A stretch of 5,741 nt of DNA, from the NCBI GenBank assembly GCA_025351675.1, contig JANXVK010000025.1, positions 1 through 5,741 on the forward strand, read 5' to 3'. Shown here one piece after another: positions 1 through 5,741 of this stretch. The DNA is from Rhizobacter sp. (GTDB lineage Bacteria; Pseudomonadota; Gammaproteobacteria; Burkholderiales; Burkholderiaceae_C). The number at the start of each line of letters is the position of its first letter. Positions within the stretch are counted from its first letter, which is position 1. A model generated the notes under the pieces. The model saw nothing but the letters and a program-made list of their open reading frames with translations. It had not been told where the DNA came from and did no database searches. Position numbers and translations under genes: made by a program.

Positions 1-834
<834 letters not shown>

Positions 835-850
835 TCAGGGGAGGGTCGTG

Positions 851-856
851 ATTTTA
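851..856 (-). promoter_or_regulatory. argG: Putative -10 box of the argG promoter
   Basis: Reading the minus strand, this hexamer is TAAAAT, five of six matches to the sigma-70 -10 consensus, standing out in otherwise G+C-rich DNA. It would start transcription near 844 and leave a leader of about 28 bases before the argG ATG at 816. The -35 region at 17-base spacing (GTATCA) matches only half of TTGACA, so an activator may be needed or the call may be wrong. This is inferred from sequence only. Confidence 0.45.
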
Positions 857-889
857 GGTGCAAGCCTGCAGGGTGATACCGTCCATGAC

Positions 890-1486
890 GTGCAAGCCCC
901 CATCCACCCCCACTTCGACCCGCTCGCCGGCGGTGCGTCGCGGCCACTGTCCGACGTGCCGGCGCTCGCCGAGCGCGCCGCCGACCTGCTGCGCACCCCC
1001 GGCGCGCTGCTCGACCTGACCCCGACCGAGGCCGCATCGCTGGTGGCGCAGATGCGGCTGATGCATTTCGGCCCGGGCGTGACGCTGTTCCGCGAGGGCG
1101 ACGGCGCGCGGCTCGACCACCTGCTGCTGGTGCTCGACGGCGAGGTCTCGATCGAGGTCGGCGTGGGCGGCGGCCTGGCCCCGGTCGCGATCTCGGTCGT
1201 CGGGCCCGGCAGCGTGATCGGCGAGATGGCGCTGCTCGACGGTGCACCGCGCTCGGCGAGTTGCACCACGGTCTCGGCCGTGCAGGCGGCGGCGCTGTCG
1301 CGCCACGGCCTCGAGGCGCTGATCGACCAGCAGCCACGGGTCGCGGTGAAGCTGCTGATCGGGCTGGGCTCGCGCACCGCCGAACGCCTGCGGGCGCTCG
1401 GCGAGCAGCTGCAGATGTACGCTGGCGTGGTCGAGCGGCAGCAGCAACAGATCGACCGGTTGCACAGCGGGCGCGCGGCCGGCTGA
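890..1486 (+). CDS. Stand-alone cyclic-nucleotide-binding (CNB) domain protein
   Basis: With the GTG at 890 as start the product has 198 residues and is a single CRP/PKA-type cyclic-nucleotide-binding beta-barrel, likely a cytosolic sensor or regulatory subunit. Residues 60-90 hold the early strands (FGPGVTLFREGDG, then LLLVLDGEVSIEV). Residues 103-127 hold VGPGSVIGEMALLDGAPRSA, which matches the phosphate-binding cassette. The glutamate (112) and arginine (121) that contact ribose and phosphate of cAMP or cGMP are both present. After the C-helix only a short, Gln-rich tail (VERQQQQID, 181-189) follows, so the Crp helix-turn-helix is missing and this is probably not a transcription factor. 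Start choice is uncertain: ATG 815 and GTG 848 have GGAGG-like sites, but codons 815-889 have poor third-position G/C and include TTA and AGG, so 890 is preferred although its own ribosome site is weak. Ligand and partner are unknown. Confidence 0.85.
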   Translation: MQAPIHPHFDPLAGGASRPLSDVPALAERAADLLRTPGALLDLTPTEAASLVAQMRLMHFGPGVTLFREGDGARLDHLLLVLDGEVSIEVGVGGGLAPVAISVVGPGSVIGEMALLDGAPRSASCTTVSAVQAAALSRHGLEALIDQQPRVAVKLLIGLGSRTAERLRALGEQLQMYAGVVERQQQQIDRLHSGRAAG

Positions 1487-1530
1487 TGCCGCGGCGGGCT
1501 CGTTCGCAGGCTCTCGGTCGCGGATCGACG

Positions 1531-2100
1531 TCAGTCGCCGGCAAGGCCCCGGCTGCGCTGCGGCAGCGGCGCGCGCAGGCGCATCAGCGTGTGCTGCAGG
1601 ATCTTCGCGTCGGAACTGGCGCGGTGGCGCTGCAGCCGCATCTCGGTCGTTACCTGCTTCTTCACGACGTCCCAGAACGCCGCCTCCTGCTCGGTCAACA
1701 GCGCGCGCAGGTTGTCGAGCTTGAACGACCGCGTGCGGCCTGCGGCCTCGAACAGCACGCTGAGCCAGACGCAATCGTGCGCCCAGCCGTCGCAGTACAT
1801 CGTCAGGCCCTGCAGGCGCTCGTTCAGCTGGGTCGCGACCTCGACCACATCGCGACCGTGGCGGATCACGGTCGCGAGCGGGATGTGGTGAAGTTTTTCG
1901 GCGGCCGGGTCCCAGTGGCTCCACGCCGGTGCGGGGCGGATCAGCGTGCACCAAGTCTGGCCGTCGGGCAGCACGAAGCCGATCTCGATGGGATGGCTGT
2001 CGCGTCCGAAGCCCGAGGCCTCGATGTCGAGGACGGCCGGCGCGTCGGGCGCCGGCCCGGCGGCGGTCGAAGGGGTGGCGCTGGCCATGGGCGACAGCAT
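1531..2100 (-). CDS. DEDDh-type 3'-5' exonuclease-like protein (RNase H fold)
   Basis: A 189-residue protein, small like oligoribonuclease or RNase T. Exo I is seen as LDIEASGFG at residues 24-32, giving the metal-binding pair D25/E27. Exo II is CDGWAHDCVWL at 103-113, in the position of the usual NAxFDxxFL, giving D109 (D104 sits where Asn is common). Exo III is HRASSDA at 159-165, giving the DEDDh His-x4-Asp pair H159/D164. All four metal ligands and the general base are therefore present, and it is probably an active two-metal nuclease; whether it cuts RNA or DNA is not readable. The first 20 residues are Ala/Pro-rich and precede the fold. ATG 2100 has GGAAG three bases upstream; ATG 2088 is an alternative, possibly leaderless behind TATGCT (2096-2101). 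It is convergent with the CNB gene across 44 bases that hold no clear terminator. I do not assign a named gene. Confidence 0.85.
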   Translation of the reverse strand: MLSPMASATPSTAAGPAPDAPAVLDIEASGFGRDSHPIEIGFVLPDGQTWCTLIRPAPAWSHWDPAAEKLHHIPLATVIRHGRDVVEVATQLNERLQGLTMYCDGWAHDCVWLSVLFEAAGRTRSFKLDNLRALLTEQEAAFWDVVKKQVTTEMRLQRHRASSDAKILQHTLMRLRAPLPQRSRGLAGD

Positions 2101-2138
2101 AGGCTTCCGCGGGCACCGGCGATGCGTGAACGAACACC

Positions 2139-2160
2139 GCCCGAAGGGGTTTTCTCGGGC
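2139..2160. repeat. Short inverted repeat in the divergent spacer, possible operator
   Basis: GCCCGA at 2139-2144 is repeated in inverted orientation as TCGGGC at 2155-2160 around a 10-base centre containing a GGGGTTTT run. Centre-to-centre spacing is about 16 bases, wider than a single helical turn, and the arms are only six bases, so it could be chance in G+C-rich DNA. Its place between divergent genes makes a regulator site possible. It lacks a following T tract and is not a terminator for either neighbour. Confidence 0.2.
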
Positions 2161-2239
2161 GATCGATGCCGGCCGCCGCGTGCGTCGGTCACCTGCGCGA
2201 CACCGGGTTCCCGCCGTAGGCCGCGGTGGCCGCCTGCGC

Positions 2240-2245
2240 TATACC
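2240..2245 (+). promoter_or_regulatory. Weak candidate -10 box for the acyl-CoA synthetase operon
   Basis: TATACC is four of six matches to TATAAT and lies 40 bases before the proposed TTG start, which would give a leader of about 34 bases. No recognisable -35 hexamer sits at the correct distance upstream, so the call rests on the -10 match and its position alone. Confidence 0.25.
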
Positions 2246-2275
2246 TTCGGCTTCGCCCCGTCGTCCGTCCACCGT

Positions 2276-2279
2276 GGAG
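2276..2279 (+). promoter_or_regulatory. Ribosome binding site fixing the TTG start at 2286
   Basis: GGAG lies six bases before TTG 2286, an ideal spacing. Other in-frame starts (GTG 2226, GTG 2274) have no comparable site: GTG 2274 overlaps the GGAG itself, and GTG 2226 would read through the likely promoter region. The first ATG codons in frame lie well inside the conserved fold, so a non-ATG start is required. Confidence 0.6.
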
Positions 2280-2285
2280 CCCACC

Positions 2286-4025
2286 TTGACCCTGAACGCA
2301 GCACCGCTCGCCGCAGAGCGCCCCCACCACAAGATCTGGCCGAAGCGCCTGCCGCGCGAACTCTCGGTGCCGAACACGACACTGTGGTTCAACCTCGAAG
2401 TCTCGGCCACGCGCTTTCCCGACAAGCCGGCCTACCTGTTCTTCGGCCGGCCGCTGAGCTATGCCGACCTGAAAGCGCAGGCCGAGGCCATTGCCGGTTG
2501 GCTGCAGAGCGTGGGCGTGCGGGCCGGCGAGCGGGTCGCGATCTTCATGCAGAACTGCCCGCAGTACGCCGCCGCGTACTACGGCATCCTGCGCGCGAAC
2601 GCAGTCGTCGTGCCGGTGAACCCGATGAACCGGGCCGAGGAGTTCAAGCACTTCATCACCGACCCGCAGACCAGGGTCGTGGTCTGCACCGCCGACCTCG
2701 CGGCGATCGTCGCGAAGGCGAACGCCGACGTGCCCGAGGCGCAGCGGCTCGCGCAGGTGCTGGTCACGCGCTTCACCGACGCGATGCCTGATTCGTTCGG
2801 GAGCGGGGGCGAAGTCGACCCTGGCGATGCGCCGCCGCCGGCGATGGACGCCTGGCTGCGCAGCGACCCCGAGCTGCCCGCGGGCTACCTGCGCTGGAAC
2901 GACGCGCTGGCTTTGAAGCTCGCGCCCGGCCCGCTCACCTCGAAGCCCGACGACCTCGCGCTGCTGCCCTACACCTCGGGCACGACCGGCCTGCCCAAGG
3001 GCTGCATGCACACGCACCGCACGCTGATGTCGAACTCGGTCGGTGGCGGCATCTGGGGCCACGCGAGTCCGGAGACGGTGAGCCTCGCGGTCGTGCCGAT
3101 GTTTCACATCACCGGCATGGTCTACGGCCTGCTCGGCAATGTCTACACCGGCGCCACCAGCGTGCTGCTGCCGCGCTGGGATCGTGAACTCGCGGGCCGG
3201 ATGATCTCGAAGTACAAGGTCACGCACTGGACCTGCATCCCGACCATGATCATCGACCTGTTCGGCAGCCCGAACTACAAGTCGTTCGACCTGACCAGCC
3301 TGATCTATCTCAGCGGTGGCGGTGCGGCGATGCCGCAGGCGGTCGCGCAGCGCCTGCTCGACGAGTTCAATCTGACGTTCGCCGAGGGCTACGGCCTGAC
3401 CGAAACCGCGGCACCCACGCACGCGAATCCGGCCGAGCGCGCGAAGCTGCAATGCCTGGGCATACCGATCTTCGGCGTCGATTCGCGCGTCATAGATCCA
3501 CTCACACTGCAGGAATTGCCGCCCGGCGAGGTCGGCGAGATCATCAGCCGCGGCCCGATGGTGTTCAAGGGCTACTGGGGCCACCCGGAAGCGACCAAAG
3601 ACGCGTTCATCGAGGTCGACGGCCACACCTTCTTCCGCACCGGCGACCTCGGCCGCATGGACGACGAAGGCTACTTCTTCATGACCGATCGCCTGAAGCG
3701 GATGATCAACGCGAGCGGCTACAAGATCTGGCCGGCCGAGGTCGAGATGCTGCTGTACAAGCACCCGGCGGTGCAGGAGGCCTGCATCATCTCGGCCCGC
3801 GATGCCTACCGCGGCGAGACCGTCAAGGCGGTCGTCGTGCTGCGCGCCGAGGCGAAGGGCCAGACGACGGCCGACGACATCACCAACTGGTCGCGCGAGA
3901 ACATGGCGGCCTACAAGGTGCCCAAGCTCGTGCAGTTCGTCGACGCGCTGCCGAAGTCGGGCTCGGGCAAGGTGATGTGGCGGCTGCTGCAGGACGAGGA
4001 GGCGCAAGGCCGGCCAGCGGCATGA
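2286..4025 (+). CDS. AMP-forming acyl-CoA synthetase (fatty-acid/aryl-CoA ligase family)
   Basis: Activates a carboxylic acid with ATP to an acyl-adenylate, then transfers it to CoA. The 579-residue product carries the full ANL-superfamily set: the phosphate loop YTSGTTGLPKG at residues 229-239, the A5 motif EGYGLTETAAP at 367-377 binding the adenylate, FFRTGDLGRMD at 449-459 with the ribose-binding Asp454, the hinge and A8 region DRLKRMINASGYKIWPAEVE at 468-487, and the C-terminal PKSGSGKVMWR at 556-566 with catalytic Lys562. Length is typical of FadD-like long- or medium-chain ligases and no domain is missing. No signal peptide or clear membrane segment is seen, so it is probably cytosolic. 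Substrate is not readable; the generic label long-chain-fatty-acid-CoA ligase would be a guess. Its TGA overlaps the ATG of the downstream epoxide-hydrolase-like gene, so the two are probably translationally coupled and functionally linked. Confidence 0.95.
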   Translation: MTLNAAPLAAERPHHKIWPKRLPRELSVPNTTLWFNLEVSATRFPDKPAYLFFGRPLSYADLKAQAEAIAGWLQSVGVRAGERVAIFMQNCPQYAAAYYGILRANAVVVPVNPMNRAEEFKHFITDPQTRVVVCTADLAAIVAKANADVPEAQRLAQVLVTRFTDAMPDSFGSGGEVDPGDAPPPAMDAWLRSDPELPAGYLRWNDALALKLAPGPLTSKPDDLALLPYTSGTTGLPKGCMHTHRTLMSNSVGGGIWGHASPETVSLAVVPMFHITGMVYGLLGNVYTGATSVLLPRWDRELAGRMISKYKVTHWTCIPTMIIDLFGSPNYKSFDLTSLIYLSGGGAAMPQAVAQRLLDEFNLTFAEGYGLTETAAPTHANPAERAKLQCLGIPIFGVDSRVIDPLTLQELPPGEVGEIISRGPMVFKGYWGHPEATKDAFIEVDGHTFFRTGDLGRMDDEGYFFMTDRLKRMINASGYKIWPAEVEMLLYKHPAVQEACIISARDAYRGETVKAVVVLRAEAKGQTTADDITNWSRENMAAYKVPKLVQFVDALPKSGSGKVMWRLLQDEEAQGRPAA

Positions 4026-5143
4026 GCGATGTTTTGGCGTCGTTGCCGTTGCCGGAGGGCGTCCGCTCACGCTTCGTCGACAACCACCACGGCTTGCGCG
4101 TCCACTTCCTCGAAGCCGGCTTCGAGGGTGGCGATCGGCCCGCGGTGCTGCTGCTGCACGGCTTCCCGGAGCTTGCCTGGAGCTGGCGCAAGCTGATGCT
4201 GCCGCTGGCGCAGGCGGGTTTCCACGTCATCGCGCCCGACCAGCGCGGGTATGGCCGCACGACGGGGTGGGATGCCGACTACGACGGCGATCTGGCGTCG
4301 TTCCGCCTGCTCAATCTCGCGACCGACGCGCTCGGCCTGCTCGATGCGCTGGGGGTGCATTCGGTGGCGGCGGTCGTCGGCCACGATTTCGGGTCGCCGG
4401 TGGCTGCGTGCTGCGCGCTCGCGCGCCCCGACGTTTTTCGCTCGGTGGTGCTGATGAGCGCACCCTACGCCGGGGCGCCCGCGCTGTCACCTGAATCCGC
4501 AGACGAGCCGGACCTGCACGCCGCACTTGCGCAGCTGCCGCGCCCGCGCAAGCACTACCAGTGGCACTATTCGACCCGCACCGCCGCCGCCGAGATGCGA
4601 TTCGCGCCGCAAGGCCTGCACGATTTTCTGCGCGCTTATTACCACTACAAGAGCGCCGACTGGCTCGGCAACCGGCCGTTCGTGTTGAACGAGCGCAGCG
4701 CCGCCGAGTTTGAGAAGATGCCCGAGTACTACGTGATGGACCTGCACAAAGGCATGGCCGAAACCGTCGCGCCGCGGATGCCGTCTGCGGCGCAGATCGC
4801 CGCCTGCCAGTGGTTGCCGGACGCCGAGCTCGCGGTCTACGCGGCCGAGTTCGCGCGCACCGGTCTGCAGGGCGGGCTGCAGTGGTACCGCTGCGCGACC
4901 GGAGGCGTCAACGCCGATCTGCAACTCTTCGCGGGCCGCACGATCGACGTGCCCTCGTGTTTCATCGCCGGGCGCAGCGACTGGGGCGCGTGGCAGTCAC
5001 CGGGCGCGCTCGACGCGATGCAGACGAGCGCCTGCACGCAGATGCAGGGCTGCCACTGGGTCGACGGCGCCGGGCATTGGGTGCAGCAGGAGCAGCCCGA
5101 CGCCGTGGTGCGCCTGCTGCTGGCGTTTCTGCGCAGGCCTTGA
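4022..5143 (+). CDS. Alpha/beta-hydrolase, soluble epoxide hydrolase family
   Basis: Expected to open an epoxide to a vicinal diol through an Asp-ester intermediate. The 373-residue product shows the complete catalytic set: the oxyanion motif HGFPE at residues 46-50, DQRGYGRTT at 73-81, nucleophile Asp122 in GHDFGSP (120-126), lid Tyr179 in HYQWHY and lid Tyr289 in GLQWYR (the pair that polarises the epoxide oxygen in plant and mammalian enzymes), relay acid Asp320 in AGRSDWG, and His352 in GAGHWVQQEQP. Fluoroacetate dehalogenases share the Asp nucleophile but normally have HDRG and lack this Tyr pair, so epoxide hydrolase is preferred. There is no signal peptide. The start ATG overlaps the upstream stop as ATGA and has only a distant AGGAGG 19 bases upstream, implying coupled reinitiation. 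The stop lies 11 bases from the opposing ctlX-like gene's stop. Natural substrate is unknown. Confidence 0.92.
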   Translation: MSDVLASLPLPEGVRSRFVDNHHGLRVHFLEAGFEGGDRPAVLLLHGFPELAWSWRKLMLPLAQAGFHVIAPDQRGYGRTTGWDADYDGDLASFRLLNLATDALGLLDALGVHSVAAVVGHDFGSPVAACCALARPDVFRSVVLMSAPYAGAPALSPESADEPDLHAALAQLPRPRKHYQWHYSTRTAAAEMRFAPQGLHDFLRAYYHYKSADWLGNRPFVLNERSAAEFEKMPEYYVMDLHKGMAETVAPRMPSAAQIAACQWLPDAELAVYAAEFARTGLQGGLQWYRCATGGVNADLQLFAGRTIDVPSCFIAGRSDWGAWQSPGALDAMQTSACTQMQGCHWVDGAGHWVQQEQPDAVVRLLLAFLRRP

Positions 5144-5154
5144 ACCAGAGCGGC

Positions 5155-5657
5155 TCAGCGCCGCGCGAGGTGGATGCCCGCGAGCATGCAGCGCACCGAG
5201 CCGCCGGCGCGTTCGATCGTCGGCACTGCGAGCGGCAGCAGCGCCGCGCTGCGCTCGATCACCGCGCGCTGGTCGGGCCGCAGGCTCGCGGCGGCGCGTG
5301 CCGCCTGCGCGAGCGCCCGCCGATCGCTGCCAGACAGCTCCAGCGCGTTGCCGGCGAACTCACCGACCTGCCGTGCGTCGAGCGCGATCACCTCGCGACC
5401 GCTTTCTTCGAGCCACGCGCGCCACTCGCCGCGGCGGTTCGAGTCGTTCATCAACTCGAAGCCAATCAGCGCGAACCCGGTCGCGACGCTCATCATCACG
5501 TTGGTGTGATAGATCGGCGCGCCGGCCGCATCGGCGTCGTGAACGCCATCAGCTCGAAGTTGAAGCGGGTGCAGAAGCGCTCCAGCGTGACCGGGTCGGC
5601 GCGTTGCAGATGCGGGCGGATCATCTCGACCGCGCCGGGAGCCTGGACCGATCTCAT
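5155..5657 (-). pseudogene. ctlX: ctlX-like citrulline utilisation hydrolase, internally deleted and frameshifted
   Basis: Intact members are pentein-fold hydrolases of about 300 residues related to arginine deiminase, acting in arginine/citrulline catabolism. From ATG 5657 the frame reads 39 codons: VQAPGAVEMIRPH at residues 4-16 (the family N-terminus), then directly RADPVTLERFCTRF at 19-32, a segment normally near residue 180 or later. About 150 codons, including the central region with LEGTGS-type catalytic carboxylates, are therefore absent. After GCG TTC (ending at 5541) one base is missing; the frame then continues from 5538 with DADAAGAPIYHTNVMMSV and runs to the TGA at 5155-5157. The actual start frame stops at 5496-5498, giving only 53 residues. 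The 3' part keeps the HTN histidine and the catalytic-type Cys in GGSVRCM. Total length is about 167 codons. The ATG overlaps the stop of the upstream gene (ATGA), as in an operon. The frameshift could be a sequencing error; the deletion less easily so. Confidence 0.75.
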
Positions 5658-5741
5658 GCGGCCTGCGCCGCTTCCATCACAGGCATCGCGGGCGCCGGCG
5701 AGCGCGGGATCGGGACCAGCCGGCCGAACAGGTCCTTCGGG
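5654..5741 (-). CDS. C-terminal tail of a probable ornithine cyclodeaminase (partial)
   Basis: Only the last 28 codons and the TGA stop (5654-5656) are inside the window; the gene enters from the right edge. The tail begins PKDLFGRLVPIPR and ends in an Ala/Pro-rich stretch. A D-P-K/R-D-L-F/Y-G end is familiar from long-form bacterial ornithine cyclodeaminases, which convert ornithine to proline and ammonia, and these often neighbour ctlX in Burkholderiales. That family memory plus context is the whole basis of the name; 28 residues cannot prove it. The frame is open with good G+C-rich codon use, and the stop overlaps the ctlX-like start by four bases, showing they are one transcription unit. 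Confidence 0.5.
   Translation of the reverse strand, partial: PKDLFGRLVPIPRSPAPAMPVMEAAQAA

Larger units (their letters stand above)
2101..2285. other. Divergent intergenic spacer between the exonuclease and acyl-CoA synthetase genes
   Basis: These 185 bases separate two genes transcribed away from each other and should contain both promoters. I see no credible small reading frame, no RNA gene and no poly-T terminator. The notable items are a short inverted repeat at 2139-2160, a weak -10-like TATACC at 2240-2245 facing right, and a TATGCT (minus strand) at 2096-2101 facing left. Neither -10 candidate has a good -35 hexamer at 16-18 bases, so both are tentative. Confidence 0.6.

Noticed and set aside
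1487..1530. Terminator in the 44-base gap between the CNB and exonuclease genes
   Set aside because: Only a five-base CCGCG/CGCGG match with a large loop and a GGCTC direct repeat are present, with no T run.
854..2137. A 427-codon minus-strand frame spanning the CNB gene and the exonuclease
   Set aside because: It runs antisense to the CNB gene and out of frame with the exonuclease; both of those show family motifs, and this frame shows none.
1261..2289. A 342-codon plus-strand frame opposite the exonuclease
   Set aside because: It overlaps the CNB gene in another frame and then the exonuclease antisense. It is Arg/Ala-rich with no motif, typical of high-G+C shadows.
3452..4021. N-terminal extension of the epoxide hydrolase frame back to 3452
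   Set aside because: The extension lies inside the acyl-CoA synthetase in another frame. The hydrolase fold starts right after ATG 4022, which overlaps the upstream stop as ATGA.
1941..4070. A 709-codon open frame on the minus strand opposite the acyl-CoA synthetase
   Set aside because: It is the antisense shadow of a clearly conserved gene in high-G+C DNA. Its composition is Arg/His/Val-rich and low in complexity, and it shows no recognised motif.
5150..5164. GCGGC-TCAGC-GCCGC hairpin between the convergent hydrolase and ctlX-like genes, as a bidirectional terminator
   Set aside because: The stem is only five base pairs, no T tract follows on either strand, and it overlaps the ctlX-like stop codon. 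It is common by chance at this G+C.

Overview
This is chromosomal DNA from a high-G+C Gram-negative bacterium. The E. coli-type argininosuccinate synthase, the strong G/C bias at third codon positions, and the AMP-ligase and CtlX/pentein proteins suggest a betaproteobacterium of the order Burkholderiales, perhaps near Rubrivivax, Leptothrix or Methylibium. That placement is an inference from protein style; no rRNA or other taxonomic marker is present. I see no tRNA, rRNA, CRISPR array, insertion sequence or phage gene.

Left part (1-2100). The first 272 codons of argG lie on the minus strand and run off the left edge. Divergent from it is a small stand-alone cyclic-nucleotide-binding-domain protein with no DNA-binding domain. 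The short space between them holds a TAAAAT -10-like box pointing toward argG. The CNB gene meets, tail to tail across 44 bases, a minus-strand DEDDh 3'-5' exonuclease-fold protein of 189 residues.

Middle (2101-5143). A 185-base divergent spacer is followed by a two-gene plus-strand operon. The first gene is an acyl-CoA synthetase of the AMP-forming superfamily, probably starting at TTG. Its stop overlaps (ATGA) the start of an alpha/beta-hydrolase with the full residue set of a soluble epoxide hydrolase: nucleophilic Asp, two lid Tyr, relay Asp and His. The two products may act in sequence on an epoxide-bearing or hydroxylated carboxylic acid, but the substrate cannot be read from the sequence.

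Right part (5155-5741). On the minus strand is the last part of a gene whose tail resembles ornithine cyclodeaminase. Its stop overlaps the start of a ctlX-like (citrulline utilisation hydrolase, pentein fold) gene. The ctlX copy looks doubly broken. It keeps the family's N-terminal MIRP segment and its C-terminal half, but about 150 central codons are missing, and a one-base frameshift lies just before the conserved YHTN motif. If the sequence is correct, this arginine/citrulline catabolic operon has lost its hydrolase. This decayed gene is the most noteworthy object in the window. I found no convincing evidence of a wholly new system.
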